Shown: piece after piece, positions 25,428 through 34,370 of the stretch | Layout of the letters: every line of letters starts with the position of its first letter | Numbering within the stretch: position 1 is the stretch's first letter | NCBI GenBank assembly: GCA_964503335.1 | Contig: CAZCZZ010000023.1 | Span: forward strand, 1-57,846 | Reading direction: 5' to 3' | Source: CAZCZZ01 sp964503335 | GTDB lineage: Bacteria; Verrucomicrobiota; Kiritimatiellia; CAIVKH01 | Length of the DNA stretch: 57,846 nt | Made by a program: the position numbers and the translations under genes | The notes under the pieces: generated by a model | What the model was told of the DNA's origin: nothing | Database searches by the model: none | The model's input: only the letters and a program-made list of their open reading frames with translations

Positions 25428-26060
25428 TCAGGGCGAGGCAGTGACTTTCCTGGCCTCGATGATTTCAACGGTTTCCACGGGAACATCCTGGAAGAAGCCC
25501 TTGTTGCCGGTCTTCACATTGCGGATGGCGTCGACGACGTCCATGCCTTCCGTGACTTTGCCGAACACGCAGTACCCGTAGCCGCGGGCATCGGGGGAGG
25601 TGAAGTTGAGGAAGTCGTTGTCGACGACGTTGATGAAGAACTGGGCCGTCGCGCTCTGCGGGTCGGACGTGCGCGCCATCGCCAACGTGCCGCGCGTGTT
25701 CTTCAGGCCATTCGCCGCCTCGTTCTTCACCGGGGCCGACGTGGGCTTCTGCTGCATGTCGGCCGTGAAGCCGCCGCCCTGGATCATGAACCCGCTGATG
25801 ACACGGTGGAAGATCGTGCCGTCATAGAACTTGCTGTCCACGTAGTTGAGGAAGTTCTTCACGGTCTCGGGCGCCTTGTCCGCAAACAACTCGATTTTGA
25901 TGTCGCCCTTGCTCGTCTTCATGATGACCATGTTCGCTTCTCCTTGTTCCGTGGGTTGAGGCTCTTCTACAGGTGTCGTTTCGGCGGGTGTTTCCTGACT
26001 CCAGGACGTTGCCGCGAGGATACAAAACGCGCTGACGATATGACTGAAGGGTATCTTCAT
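25428..26060 (-). CDS. Exported cyclophilin-type peptidyl-prolyl isomerase
   Basis: Predicted 210 aa. A signal peptide (MKIPFSHIVSAFCILAATSW, about residues 1-22) and an acidic Pro/Glu/Thr linker precede the cyclophilin domain: MKTSKGDIKIELFADKAPETV, FYDGTIFHRVISGFMIQGGGF, TLAMARTSDPQSATAQFFINV, YGYCVFGKVTEGMDVVDAI. The active-site Arg (FHR), Gln (QGGG) and Phe (QFF) are present. It likely assists folding in the periplasm. The start at 26060 puts the signal peptide at the N-terminus; the frame extends upstream without one. Confidence 0.92.
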   Translation of the reverse strand: MKIPFSHIVSAFCILAATSWSQETPAETTPVEEPQPTEQGEANMVIMKTSKGDIKIELFADKAPETVKNFLNYVDSKFYDGTIFHRVISGFMIQGGGFTADMQQKPTSAPVKNEAANGLKNTRGTLAMARTSDPQSATAQFFINVVDNDFLNFTSPDARGYGYCVFGKVTEGMDVVDAIRNVKTGNKGFFQDVPVETVEIIEARKVTASP

Positions 26061-26160
26061 GACCGGGATTCCTTGGTGTTGAAACGATTTCCTAAAAGTA
26101 TCCGGATAGACCCCTTGCTTCAAGTGTCGAAAAAGGTCTGGTAAGGTCGGGCTTTCTCAC

Positions 26161-28758
26161 ATGCACGCTTTCTCGCCCGGACAACGCTGGATCAGTGAGT
26201 CGGAACCCGAATTGGGTCTCGGCATCGTTACGAACGTCGCCAACCGTCGCGTCGAGATCCTTTTCCCTGCCGGTGGTGAATCCCGGTTGTATGCGATCGA
26301 TGGCGCGCCGGTGCGGCGGGTCCGCTTCAAGGCGGGCGACAAGGTAAGCGGGCCGGACGGCGTGACGCTCGCGATCGAGTCGGTCACGGAGGATCGCGGC
26401 GTAATCACGTACCATGGCGGCGGTCGCGTCCTGCCCGAGTCCCAGTTGCGCGACACGATGCGCTACGACAAGCCGGAGGGACGACTGCTCGCGGGACACT
26501 TCGACGATCTCGACACCTTTGACCTGCGCCTGGAAACCCATCGCCATCGCGAGCGCGTGTTCCGGTCGCCCGTCCGCGGCTTCGTCGGCGGCCGCGTCGA
26601 CCTTATCCCGCACCAGCTCTACATCGCCCACGAGGTGAGCCGCCGCGATGTGCCGCGCGTATTGCTGGCGGACGAGGTGGGGCTCGGCAAGACGATCGAG
26701 GCGTGCCTCATCCTTCACCGCATGCTGCTGAACGGCAAGATCAGCCGAGTGCTGATCCTCGTCCCCACGCCGTTGGTGCATCAGTGGTTCGTGGAGTTGC
26801 TGCGCCGGTTCTCGATCACCATGAGCATCTTCGACGAGACGCGGTGTGATGCGATCGAGACCGGGGACCCCGACGCAAATCCGTTCCTCGATAGCCAGCT
26901 CGTGCTGTGCGGTATCGATTTCCTTTCGGAGAATCCGCAGCGCGCGGCGCAAGCCGCGGCAGCGGGGTGGGACCTTCTCATCGTCGATGAAGCGCACCAC
27001 CTTGAGTGGTCGCCCGACGCGCCAAGTCGCGAGTACCTGCTCGTGGACCATCTCGCGCAGGCCACGCCCGGCCTGCTGTTGCTGACGGCGACGCCGGAGC
27101 AACTCGGCCTTGAGAGTCATTTCGCGCGGCTTCGGCTGCTCGATCCGCATCGCTATCCCGACTACGAACGCTTCGTCAAAGAACACAAAGCCTTTGAGGC
27201 CGTGGCGAAGAAAACCAATGCGCTGGTGGCCGCGGGTGATGAATCGAAGCTGCAGGAGCTGCTCGACCGCCACGGACCGGGTCGCGTGATGTTCAGGAAT
27301 ACGCGTGCCACAATCGCGGGATTTCCGAAGCGCATCCTGCACAGCGTTCCGCTGGCTCCGGCGACAGCGCGGGGCCGCGACCCGCGGATCGTTTGGCTCG
27401 CCGGATTCCTCCGCGACAATCCGGAGACAAAGGTCCTGGTCATCTGCCAGACCCGCGACGATGTGCAGGCCATCCACGATGTGCTGCGATCCCAGATCAC
27501 GGTGAAGACGGCGCTGTTCCACGAGGAGATGCCGTTGATCCAGTGCGACCGGCAGGCGGCGTGGTTTGCCGAGGCGGACGGGGCGCGCGTGTTGATTGCG
27601 TCGGAGATCGGGGGCGAGGGGCGCAATTTCCAATTCGTCCAGCATCTGGTTCTGGTCAGTTTGCCGGACGATCCCGAAATGCTTGAGCAGCGCATCGGAC
27701 GCCTTGATCGCATCGGCCAGACCGGCGACATCCACATTTACGTCCCGCACATCAAAGGCACGGCGGAGGAGGGGCGGCTGCGCTGGTACCACGAGGGCTT
27801 AAACGCCTTCGAGGAGGCGCTGTCGGGCAGCCACGAGATCATGCTGAAGTTTCGCGCCCGGCTTGGCTCTGTGACGGACAAGCTTGTGAAGGAAACGAGA
27901 CTGTTTCGCGACGACTTCAAGGCTCGCATCGAACGTGGGCGTGATCGCCTGCTCGAGCTGAGTTCATTCCGGCCCGCCGTGGCTGCGGGCGTCGTGGAGG
28001 CCATCGCGAAGGCGGATTCGACGGATGACCTCGATGAATATATGCTGCGACTGTTTGACCATTTCGGCGTCCACGCCGAGCAGATCGACAAGCGCGGCTA
28101 CCTTCTCCTTCGCGGCCATATGTTCGACAGCGCATTTCCTCTGCGCGAGGAGCAGTTGCGGATCACCTACGACCGGCGCCAGGCGCTCGTCCGCGAGGAC
28201 ATCACGTTGATGAGCTGGGACCATCCGATGGTAGCCAGTGCGTCGGAGCTCCTGCTCGGATCGGAGAAGGGGAACAGCGCCTTTGTGGTGTCCGAGGAAC
28301 TCAAGGGCGCGATGATTGAGGCCGTGTTCCTCCTGGAATGTATTGCGCCGCCGAACCTGGAAGCGCAGCGCTTCCTGCCGCCCACGCCGGTTTGCATCCG
28401 GGTCGACGAAAAGCGAAACGTTGTGGCCTCGCGTCCCGCCCGTTTGAAAAAAGGCCCCGCGTGGCATGTCACGGGCGATTCCGCGCGCAAACAGGAATTG
28501 ATTCACGCCCTGCTCGGCGAGGCGCGTGAACGGGCGGAGCAGAGCGTGCCCGACTTGCTCAAGGCGGCGCGGTCGGAGGTCCAATCTGTGCTCGGTGCGG
28601 AGTTAAAGCGTCTGCGCGCATTGAAGGCCGTGAACGATCACGTGCGTGCCGACGAAATCACCGCTTTGGAGCATCGCATCCGCGATTTGACGGAAGCGAT
28701 CGATCGTTCGGAGCTGCGTTTGGACGCCGTGCTCTTTATCTCGGGCATCTCGTGGTAG
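26161..28758 (+). CDS. rapA: RapA-like SWI/SNF helicase (RNA polymerase recycling)
   Basis: Predicted 865 aa; E. coli RapA has 968. An N-terminal Tudor/KOW-like region (GQRWISESEPELGLGIV, VEILFPAGGESRLYA) precedes the SNF2 motor: DEVGLGKT (171-178, Walker A), LVPTPLVHQW, DEAHHLEW (Walker B, near 275), LLTATP, then the C-terminal lobe with IASEIGGEGRNFQFVQHLVL and LEQRIGRLDRIGQTGDI. These are signature RapA/HepA motifs. The C-terminal third (about 600-865) is the RapA-specific region, ending in an Arg/Lys-rich coiled coil. RapA releases stalled RNA polymerase after transcription. Its TAG stop is the first triplet of the following hairpin. Confidence 0.93.
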   Translation: MHAFSPGQRWISESEPELGLGIVTNVANRRVEILFPAGGESRLYAIDGAPVRRVRFKAGDKVSGPDGVTLAIESVTEDRGVITYHGGGRVLPESQLRDTMRYDKPEGRLLAGHFDDLDTFDLRLETHRHRERVFRSPVRGFVGGRVDLIPHQLYIAHEVSRRDVPRVLLADEVGLGKTIEACLILHRMLLNGKISRVLILVPTPLVHQWFVELLRRFSITMSIFDETRCDAIETGDPDANPFLDSQLVLCGIDFLSENPQRAAQAAAAGWDLLIVDEAHHLEWSPDAPSREYLLVDHLAQATPGLLLLTATPEQLGLESHFARLRLLDPHRYPDYERFVKEHKAFEAVAKKTNALVAAGDESKLQELLDRHGPGRVMFRNTRATIAGFPKRILHSVPLAPATARGRDPRIVWLAGFLRDNPETKVLVICQTRDDVQAIHDVLRSQITVKTALFHEEMPLIQCDRQAAWFAEADGARVLIASEIGGEGRNFQFVQHLVLVSLPDDPEMLEQRIGRLDRIGQTGDIHIYVPHIKGTAEEGRLRWYHEGLNAFEEALSGSHEIMLKFRARLGSVTDKLVKETRLFRDDFKARIERGRDRLLELSSFRPAVAAGVVEAIAKADSTDDLDEYMLRLFDHFGVHAEQIDKRGYLLLRGHMFDSAFPLREEQLRITYDRRQALVREDITLMSWDHPMVASASELLLGSEKGNSAFVVSEELKGAMIEAVFLLECIAPPNLEAQRFLPPTPVCIRVDEKRNVVASRPARLKKGPAWHVTGDSARKQELIHALLGEARERAEQSVPDLLKAARSEVQSVLGAELKRLRALKAVNDHVRADEITALEHRIRDLTEAIDRSELRLDAVLFISGISW

Positions 28759-28814
28759 GGCGAACCCTCCGGGTGAGCCGCATTCGGGAATGGCTCACCC
28801 GGGGGGGCGCCCTA
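28756..28814. terminator. GGCGAACCCTCCGGG foldback repeat, copy 2, overlapping the rapA stop
   Basis: The left arm runs from 28756 (the TAG stop of rapA) to 28779 and contains GGGCGAACCCTCCGGGTGAG. The right arm (28792-28814) matches it almost completely around a 12-base loop. It lies 4 bases before the orphan hemL tail, i.e. where a terminator between convergent rapA and hemL would originally have sat. Confidence 0.75.
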
Positions 28815-28818
28815 TCTG

Positions 28819-28917
28819 TCAGACCTGACGGATCGAATCCTTCCACGCGCACTCAGCGTGCTTGAGCGCGGCTTCGTCGTGGGCGATGGAGAGGAAGCTG
28901 ACTTCGAGCGGCGACGG
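28819..28917 (-). pseudogene. hemL: Orphan 3' end of hemL (33 codons)
   Basis: This segment matches the last 99 bases of the intact hemL (35234-35332) at 89 of 99 positions. It translates in frame to PSPLEVSFLSIAHDEAALKH and then AECAWKDSIRQV with its own TGA. The protein differs from the intact HemL C-terminus at only four of 32 residues. There is no homology beyond 28917; a stop follows 8 codons further upstream. It is thus a displaced gene end, not a functional gene. Confidence 0.9.
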
Positions 28918-28938
28918 CACTCTGTTGCGCGCACAGTG

Positions 28939-29151
28939 CTACTTTAATACTTTAGCGGGGATCCCCATACACCCGCGGAACAGTTCCGCCACACACTCCA
29001 TGAGATAGGATTTTCCCGCCCCGGATTCGCTGCGGATAATCGCGGACAAGGGCTTTCCGATCTCTGCTGGAGCGAGTCCACCACCGGAGCGCGCCAGCGC
29101 GTAGGCCGTCAATGAACAGGAAGCGCCGCCGGTCAACGCGATCACATTCAA
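28939..29151 (-). pseudogene. Remnant of a primase/AAA-like mobile-element ATPase
   Basis: An open stretch of about 70 codons (TTG 29151 to a stop at 28939) contains GKPLSAIIRSESGAGKSYLM and ECVAELF. This is like the P-loop segment of the large primase/toprim-type NTPases of integrative plasmids and phages. In the same frame a stop lies 4 codons upstream of the TTG, and the C-terminal part of the ATPase is missing. I call it a fragment of a mobile-element replication gene. The match is from memory of the motif, not a search. It lies 22 bases inside the left repeat. Confidence 0.5.
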
Positions 29152-29268
29152 GGCAACCTTCTACCGGCGGCGCACCGCATCAGCGGAGCCGTTGGCGGCC
29201 GCCGTGCCGCCGTAGGCAAGCACGGCGGATGACAACGGCGTAGCGTCATCCCGGAATGATCGTTGGAA

Positions 29269-30249
29269 CTATTTGGACGGTGGCAAGACAAGAGGCCGAT
29301 CCATTTTGACCAATACCTTCTTGGCGTTTTCGGGTAGCGAACTCGTATCGGTCATAAATGACGCCAACGCCAAGGCTTGCTTCAGATAATATTCTTCTAT
29401 CGGCCCGACAGGATCCTGGCTCGTTCCTTCCGGGTAGTAACGCCTGAAAGTCATCCACACCTTAAACGGCGACGCCTTCATCCCATCGTCCAGTCGCTTC
29501 TCAGAGCAATCCTTCAACACAGCCTCAATGGCCGACCTGAGCATTGCCGAATCTTGCGGCAAGTCGCCCCTCTCGTACAGGTCCATGATAATGCCAAGAT
29601 CTCGAAATGCCTGATACCTTGACAGGGTGTAAACAAGCTGTTCGTCCGCAGAGGGTTTCCCGCCGAAGCCTGTAGGGTGCAATGCTTTCTCTTGGAGTTC
29701 TCGAATGCGGGGTCTCATCGTTTCAAGCGGAGCTTTGTCGATCATTTCCCCAGTGAGAACATCTGCTTCAGAAGAATGCTTGGCAACGAAGCCGGTAACC
29801 ATGTCATCCCGCTGCAAGGCTTTTCGGATCACAGCAGGGAAGTCGGGAACATTTGTTCTCCACAAGCGCACAGCAGTCTTTTTGTCAAAGGGAATGCTCT
29901 TTGGCGTCATGTTTGAGTCCACGCCAAAACGGGCAACATCAGCACGATGAATTTCTGTCACAATGGCATATGCCACTGCGTCGGCAAGAACTAACGAGAG
30001 TTGCTGTTGAGTAGCACCAGCTTCCCGCGAAAGGCGGCGATGGGCCTCGATGATCTGCTCGATTCCGGAAACACTGTTCTCAAGGCCGATAGAAGGCACG
30101 TCCCTAAGGATCCGAAACGCATTCGTAGCAATCGCATTCAGAGCAACATCATCCGCCATCTGCTTCGATTCAAGTGCGACCGCCGAGGTAATAGCCGGAA
30201 GCATCAGTAGGAGCGTAAAAACGTATTGAATAATACATGGTGTCTTCAT
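29269..30249 (-). CDS. Exported hypothetical protein, third gene of island operon
   Basis: Predicted 326 aa. Signal peptide MKTPCIIQYVFTLLLMLPAI to about residue 22. The rest is mostly alpha-helical (NAIATNAFRILRDV, IEQIIEAHRRLSREAGATQQQL, MRPRIRELQEKAL, AMLRSAIEAVLKD) and soluble, with no domain I recognise. The last helices contain FRRYYPEGTSQDPVGPIEEY. It overlaps the preceding giant gene by 4 bases. GC is clearly lower than in flanking genes. The 109 bases after its stop are rich in GCCGCCG/CGGCGG inverted repeats and may terminate the operon. Confidence 0.7.
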   Translation of the reverse strand: MKTPCIIQYVFTLLLMLPAITSAVALESKQMADDVALNAIATNAFRILRDVPSIGLENSVSGIEQIIEAHRRLSREAGATQQQLSLVLADAVAYAIVTEIHRADVARFGVDSNMTPKSIPFDKKTAVRLWRTNVPDFPAVIRKALQRDDMVTGFVAKHSSEADVLTGEMIDKAPLETMRPRIRELQEKALHPTGFGGKPSADEQLVYTLSRYQAFRDLGIIMDLYERGDLPQDSAMLRSAIEAVLKDCSEKRLDDGMKASPFKVWMTFRRYYPEGTSQDPVGPIEEYYLKQALALASFMTDTSSLPENAKKVLVKMDRPLVLPPSK

Positions 30250-33200
30250 GGTGTAACAGTCCTTCCGGTAATTGTGACGGAACCTTCAACTTCTACTTCA
30301 GCAAGACCAACTTGACCGGCATTGGTCACGCTGCCTGTCTTGCCGAAGCCATTCTGAATCATGGCCGCAGACTGCGATGAATCGCTAAAACCGGCCAGCC
30401 ATCCCGTCGTGAAGTAGTCAAAATCGAAGATGTCATGGACGGTCAAGTCTGTGGTGGCATCCGTGCCGATTGCGTAGTTGCTTCCGGTGAGTGTGATTTG
30501 CAGCGTGATAGTGCCAGCGCTCGAATAGGGTTCTGCCGAGTTCACCCCAACACCACCCAACCCAATACTTCCGGCCGGACCGAACTGGAAGGTCCTCCCA
30601 TCCAAAGAGAAGGTCACGGACCGCGTTGCTCCCCCGGGGGCAGCGGCATAGGCGGCTGCGACGGTTGCGTGCGAAAGGCTCGCAACGAATGCGTCAAGGC
30701 CGTCTTTGAGTTGAGAACTCTCGCGAATCAACTCCGATGCATCAGAGTTGTCGGCGTAGTGGTAGATCGGGAATGTTGCGGTTGCCGCGTAGTACTGGCG
30801 ACCTGCCAGCGTGACAAAACCTGCATCTGTGAGATTGGCGCCAAAGTAATGTGTCAAGCGCGTGGCGTTGAGGGTTGCGCTACCCGAAGTGGTCGTCGGT
30901 TGGAAATCGCCAGACCCAAAGGCACCGTTGGCAAAGCGCTTGTGTAACTGGTCGGCCAAATCGTAGAGCGAACCGAAGAGGTAGAACAAGTTGTAGTTGT
31001 TCCTCGATTCGGCGTAGTCCTTCGCCGTCACGCCGTACACCTCATACGTTCCCTTGATTTCGTCGGTTCCTGACAATGTACTGTCGGAATTGAAATCGGC
31101 CCCATAGCGGACAAGAAGGTCGGGGTCGTCATTATCATCTGCGACGGTGTACGTGAATGTCGCTGATGCCGCATCCAACCGTTCGAAGTGGGGCATGCCT
31201 GAATTCAAGCCGGTCTGATCCTCAATCTGTATCCACACCGGGCTGGTAATATCCGGAGGCTTGATGAGGTCAAAGGTGACGGTGTTCGCCCCACTATTTG
31301 CCCATACGAGGATGCGATTCCTTACGCGAGCCAAAATGCGAGGGTCATCCCTGCCGACCCTGTTCTGAGGTTGGGCAGTCTCCCGGATATCCAAGTCGAC
31401 ATTAAGGATGGACACCTGAATCGCGATACCGCTGCCGAGCAGATGGTCACTCACGTTCTTCGCCGTCGCGTAAAGATCCAACGAGGAGTCTCCACTGGCG
31501 GCAAGCGACGTGAAGTCAAGGACCCCCTCATCTATCACGACATTTCCGCCAGGAAAGTTGCCTGCGCCGAACTGGTTGTGCAGGGAATTGACATTGTACG
31601 GGGTAAGAGGCTCATCCTGAAGTGGCGCAGGGGCATCCAGGGACCACGCGACCACGTCGTTGTAGTCGGAGCCCGTTGATGTGAATACAGGATACTCGCG
31701 ACTGAATACGGTGACCTTGTAGTAAACGGCCTTTGTGCCCTGGGGGATGATGACGGTTTTCTCTCCGGGAATGTCTGCACCGGCGGCCCCGCCCTCGCAA
31801 TCCACGTAAAGCTCAACATCTGGAGCTGTGGCATTGCTAATCGGGTTCGCATCTTCACCGTCTTTGATTCCGTCGCCATCCGAATCAGGGTTCTTGGGAT
31901 TCGTCCCGGATTGCACCTCTTGTCCATCACTTATTCCGTCGCCGTCGGTGTCGGCATTCAGCGGGTCGGTCTGGGCTGCAACCTCATCGGCGTCGGACAA
32001 CTGGTCTTGATCGGTATCCCCGCTCGACGGATTTGTGTCGATTTCCGATTCCTGAAGATTCGTCAGCCCATCCCCGTCAAGATCGCTGCTCGGATTATTG
32101 TATATCGAAGTACTTAGCCCGTACTTGGCCTCCCAAGAATCAGGCAGCGTGTCATTGTCTGCATCAAGACGCTCATCAGAACCAAAGTCAGGGGCCGCAC
32201 CTCGGATCTCTCCGTCGAGATCGGGCGAGACGCTGTAGTTAACGTTTCCGGCATTGATTGCCGGCGACCCGGCCTTGAGGCGTCCAGATGGCGCAATCAA
32301 TGGGTCTACCTCCATTGTATTCAAATACGTCGCATAGTTTGCAACTGGCGGCAGGGTTGTCTTATCTACGTCGCAATAATCAACGACTAGCGGTGTGGGA
32401 GAGTCATTGGCGAACGCTTGATGTGTATTGGGCACGTTTCCCCACACAATTGAGTTTCGCAGCAATACGGAAGCTGGTGCCGAACCCGGAGGATTTGCTG
32501 CGCAGAATACTCCCGCACCCACCGATGAAGATACAGCAAGATTGTCAACAATCGTGCTGTGCTTTATGACAACCGAAGTCGCGTTCAAACATACGACGCC
32601 GCCACCTCGATTTCTGGCAATGAAGCAGTTATTGGCTGTCGCCTGCACGTTCCCTTCGAAGTAAAGCGTCCCACCAGCGGTAACAGACTTTGATTTGTTT
32701 CCGATGATTCGAGCGCGGTCGATAGCGGGTTTGCATGCGACCACTTGGCTTCCAGTAAATTGCATGGCACCACCCGACTCGGCGCTGTTCTGCGAAATAC
32801 TGCACCGCAGGATGACAGGTGACGCGGCAATCGCACCGCTATATGGCAAGTAAAACGGCTCCGCGCGGATTGCTCCACCGCGCACAGCTTGGTTGAATCG
32901 AAATTCGCAGTCGACGATCCACGGACTTGATCCGCCAGCATATAGTCCACCACCGGAATCGGTAGATAAGCAGTTGACCATCGCGCAAAGGGAGACCGTC
33001 GGACTAGAAGTCACACAGTAAATGCCAGCTCCATCGTCGGCACTTCCATCTTTGATGGTGAAGCCGCTGAGGACGGTCTGTCTGGTTTCGCTATTGGTGA
33101 AACAGAATCCCCGTCCGAGTCCATCGGCATCGATGGTCGTGACCGATGCTCCCGATTGCGAAACAAGCATGATCTTCTTGCCCCTGAACGTGATGTTTCT

Positions 33201-34370
33201 GTTGCCACCTCCTGTGTACGTTCCAGGACCGACGCGAATGATCGAATAGGGCTGTGTGATTCCGTCGATCGCCGACTGGATCGATGCGCCTCCTTGCGAA
33301 ACAGTTACGGTCGGTGCCGGTATGGAAGCCGCATTGCGAGGATTGCTCCCGCCCTTGAACTCGTAGATGTTGAGGTACCCGTCGGCGTCCGGGTCGCCTT
33401 CCGGGCCGTTGTCTATGCTGCCGCTGCCGTCGTCATGGTCGTTAAGGGAGTTCTGCAATTCCCACGAAGTTGACAAGCCGTCGAGGTCCCAATCCACGAA
33501 TGTCATGTCCGCAAACCACTTGCCAATGGCCGCCCTGTACACGACGAGCTTCTTCTGCCCATCGCCTTCAAAGTCCGAGGGACTCGCTATGCCCGAGGTC
33601 GGGAACGTGATGTCGTAGCTGCCTCGTGTGGACTGGAAAGTATGGAAAACCCGTGAGTTCGTGTTGAAAAGTCCCATGTCCGCAAGTCCATCGCCGTCGA
33701 AATCCGCAGGTGCTGGCGTGGGTCCAGCATAGCCATACACCCTGTATGTATAGCCCGAGAAGGTTTGGAGGATGTGCCACTTGGCCTCTGCCGGATAGAA
33801 CATGGCGATATCTGTCTTGCCATCGCCGTCGTAGTCTTCCTGAACGGGGATCATGTTCGAGTTGCCGAACACCGTATTCGTGTAGAAGTTGTTCGCGCTT
33901 AGTATTCGATGCCACTTGGCCGGGCCAGGCTCGAACATCGCCAAGTCTGCCTTTCCGTCCCCATCATAATCGCCCGGGACAAGCTTCATGGCGCTGTTCC
34001 CGAAAGACGTGTTCGTGTAGAAACCATTAGCACTAAAGATCCTGTGCCATTTGGCCCCTGTGGGCTCGAATACGGCAAGGTCTGTTTTACCGTCCCCGTC
34101 GTAGTCGCGGGAGATCGGCGTCATGGTGCTGTTGCCAAACGTCACATCGAGTTGACCTAGACTGCTGCGATAGATCTGCCACAACGCCGTCGGCGGATAG
34201 AACACGGCGAGATCATCCTTGCCGTCGCCGTCGTAGTCCGAGGAAACCGGAACCGTGCCGGCGTACCCGTACGAATGCTCCTTGAAGGGCGCTGCTGAAT
34301 ACACCAAACAGGGCAGAGCGAGAGAAAACGCGAAGAGATAACCGATGGCGGGTCGACGATACGCTCTCAT
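30246..34370 (-). CDS. Giant secreted FG-GAP / beta-helix / TSP3 protein
   Basis: Predicted 1374 aa with a signal peptide (about residues 1-26). About six FG-GAP/VCBS-like repeats of roughly 45 residues follow (SRDYDGDGKTDLAVFEP, PGDYDGDGKADLAMFEP; about 30-290). Then come a TSP3-like linker, a right-handed beta-helix (GASIQSAIDGI, IIRVGPGTYTGGG, GGGLYAGGSSPWIVDCEFRF; about 350-700) and TSP3 calcium repeats (DLDGDGLTNLQE, DTDGDGISDGQE, DSDGDGIKDGED; about 740-835). The last 530 residues are beta-rich without a recognised domain. Probable surface or extracellular protein for binding a carbohydrate or another cell. No autotransporter or type IX signal is obvious. It overlaps both operon neighbours by 4 bases. 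Confidence 0.85.
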   Translation of the reverse strand: MRAYRRPAIGYLFAFSLALPCLVYSAAPFKEHSYGYAGTVPVSSDYDGDGKDDLAVFYPPTALWQIYRSSLGQLDVTFGNSTMTPISRDYDGDGKTDLAVFEPTGAKWHRIFSANGFYTNTSFGNSAMKLVPGDYDGDGKADLAMFEPGPAKWHRILSANNFYTNTVFGNSNMIPVQEDYDGDGKTDIAMFYPAEAKWHILQTFSGYTYRVYGYAGPTPAPADFDGDGLADMGLFNTNSRVFHTFQSTRGSYDITFPTSGIASPSDFEGDGQKKLVVYRAAIGKWFADMTFVDWDLDGLSTSWELQNSLNDHDDGSGSIDNGPEGDPDADGYLNIYEFKGGSNPRNAASIPAPTVTVSQGGASIQSAIDGITQPYSIIRVGPGTYTGGGNRNITFRGKKIMLVSQSGASVTTIDADGLGRGFCFTNSETRQTVLSGFTIKDGSADDGAGIYCVTSSPTVSLCAMVNCLSTDSGGGLYAGGSSPWIVDCEFRFNQAVRGGAIRAEPFYLPYSGAIAASPVILRCSISQNSAESGGAMQFTGSQVVACKPAIDRARIIGNKSKSVTAGGTLYFEGNVQATANNCFIARNRGGGVVCLNATSVVIKHSTIVDNLAVSSSVGAGVFCAANPPGSAPASVLLRNSIVWGNVPNTHQAFANDSPTPLVVDYCDVDKTTLPPVANYATYLNTMEVDPLIAPSGRLKAGSPAINAGNVNYSVSPDLDGEIRGAAPDFGSDERLDADNDTLPDSWEAKYGLSTSIYNNPSSDLDGDGLTNLQESEIDTNPSSGDTDQDQLSDADEVAAQTDPLNADTDGDGISDGQEVQSGTNPKNPDSDGDGIKDGEDANPISNATAPDVELYVDCEGGAAGADIPGEKTVIIPQGTKAVYYKVTVFSREYPVFTSTGSDYNDVVAWSLDAPAPLQDEPLTPYNVNSLHNQFGAGNFPGGNVVIDEGVLDFTSLAASGDSSLDLYATAKNVSDHLLGSGIAIQVSILNVDLDIRETAQPQNRVGRDDPRILARVRNRILVWANSGANTVTFDLIKPPDITSPVWIQIEDQTGLNSGMPHFERLDAASATFTYTVADDNDDPDLLVRYGADFNSDSTLSGTDEIKGTYEVYGVTAKDYAESRNNYNLFYLFGSLYDLADQLHKRFANGAFGSGDFQPTTTSGSATLNATRLTHYFGANLTDAGFVTLAGRQYYAATATFPIYHYADNSDASELIRESSQLKDGLDAFVASLSHATVAAAYAAAPGGATRSVTFSLDGRTFQFGPAGSIGLGGVGVNSAEPYSSAGTITLQITLTGSNYAIGTDATTDLTVHDIFDFDYFTTGWLAGFSDSSQSAAMIQNGFGKTGSVTNAGQVGLAEVEVEGSVTITGRTVTP

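Noticed and set aside
26092..27792. 566-codon frame antisense to rapA
   Set aside because: Composition is typical of antisense reading of high-GC DNA; rapA motifs are on the plus strand.
30246..34370. Repeats in the giant gene as a CRISPR or tandem DNA array
   Set aside because: The repetition is at protein level (FG-GAP and TSP3 units) with variable DNA; no CRISPR-like spacing or cas gene is seen anywhere in the window.
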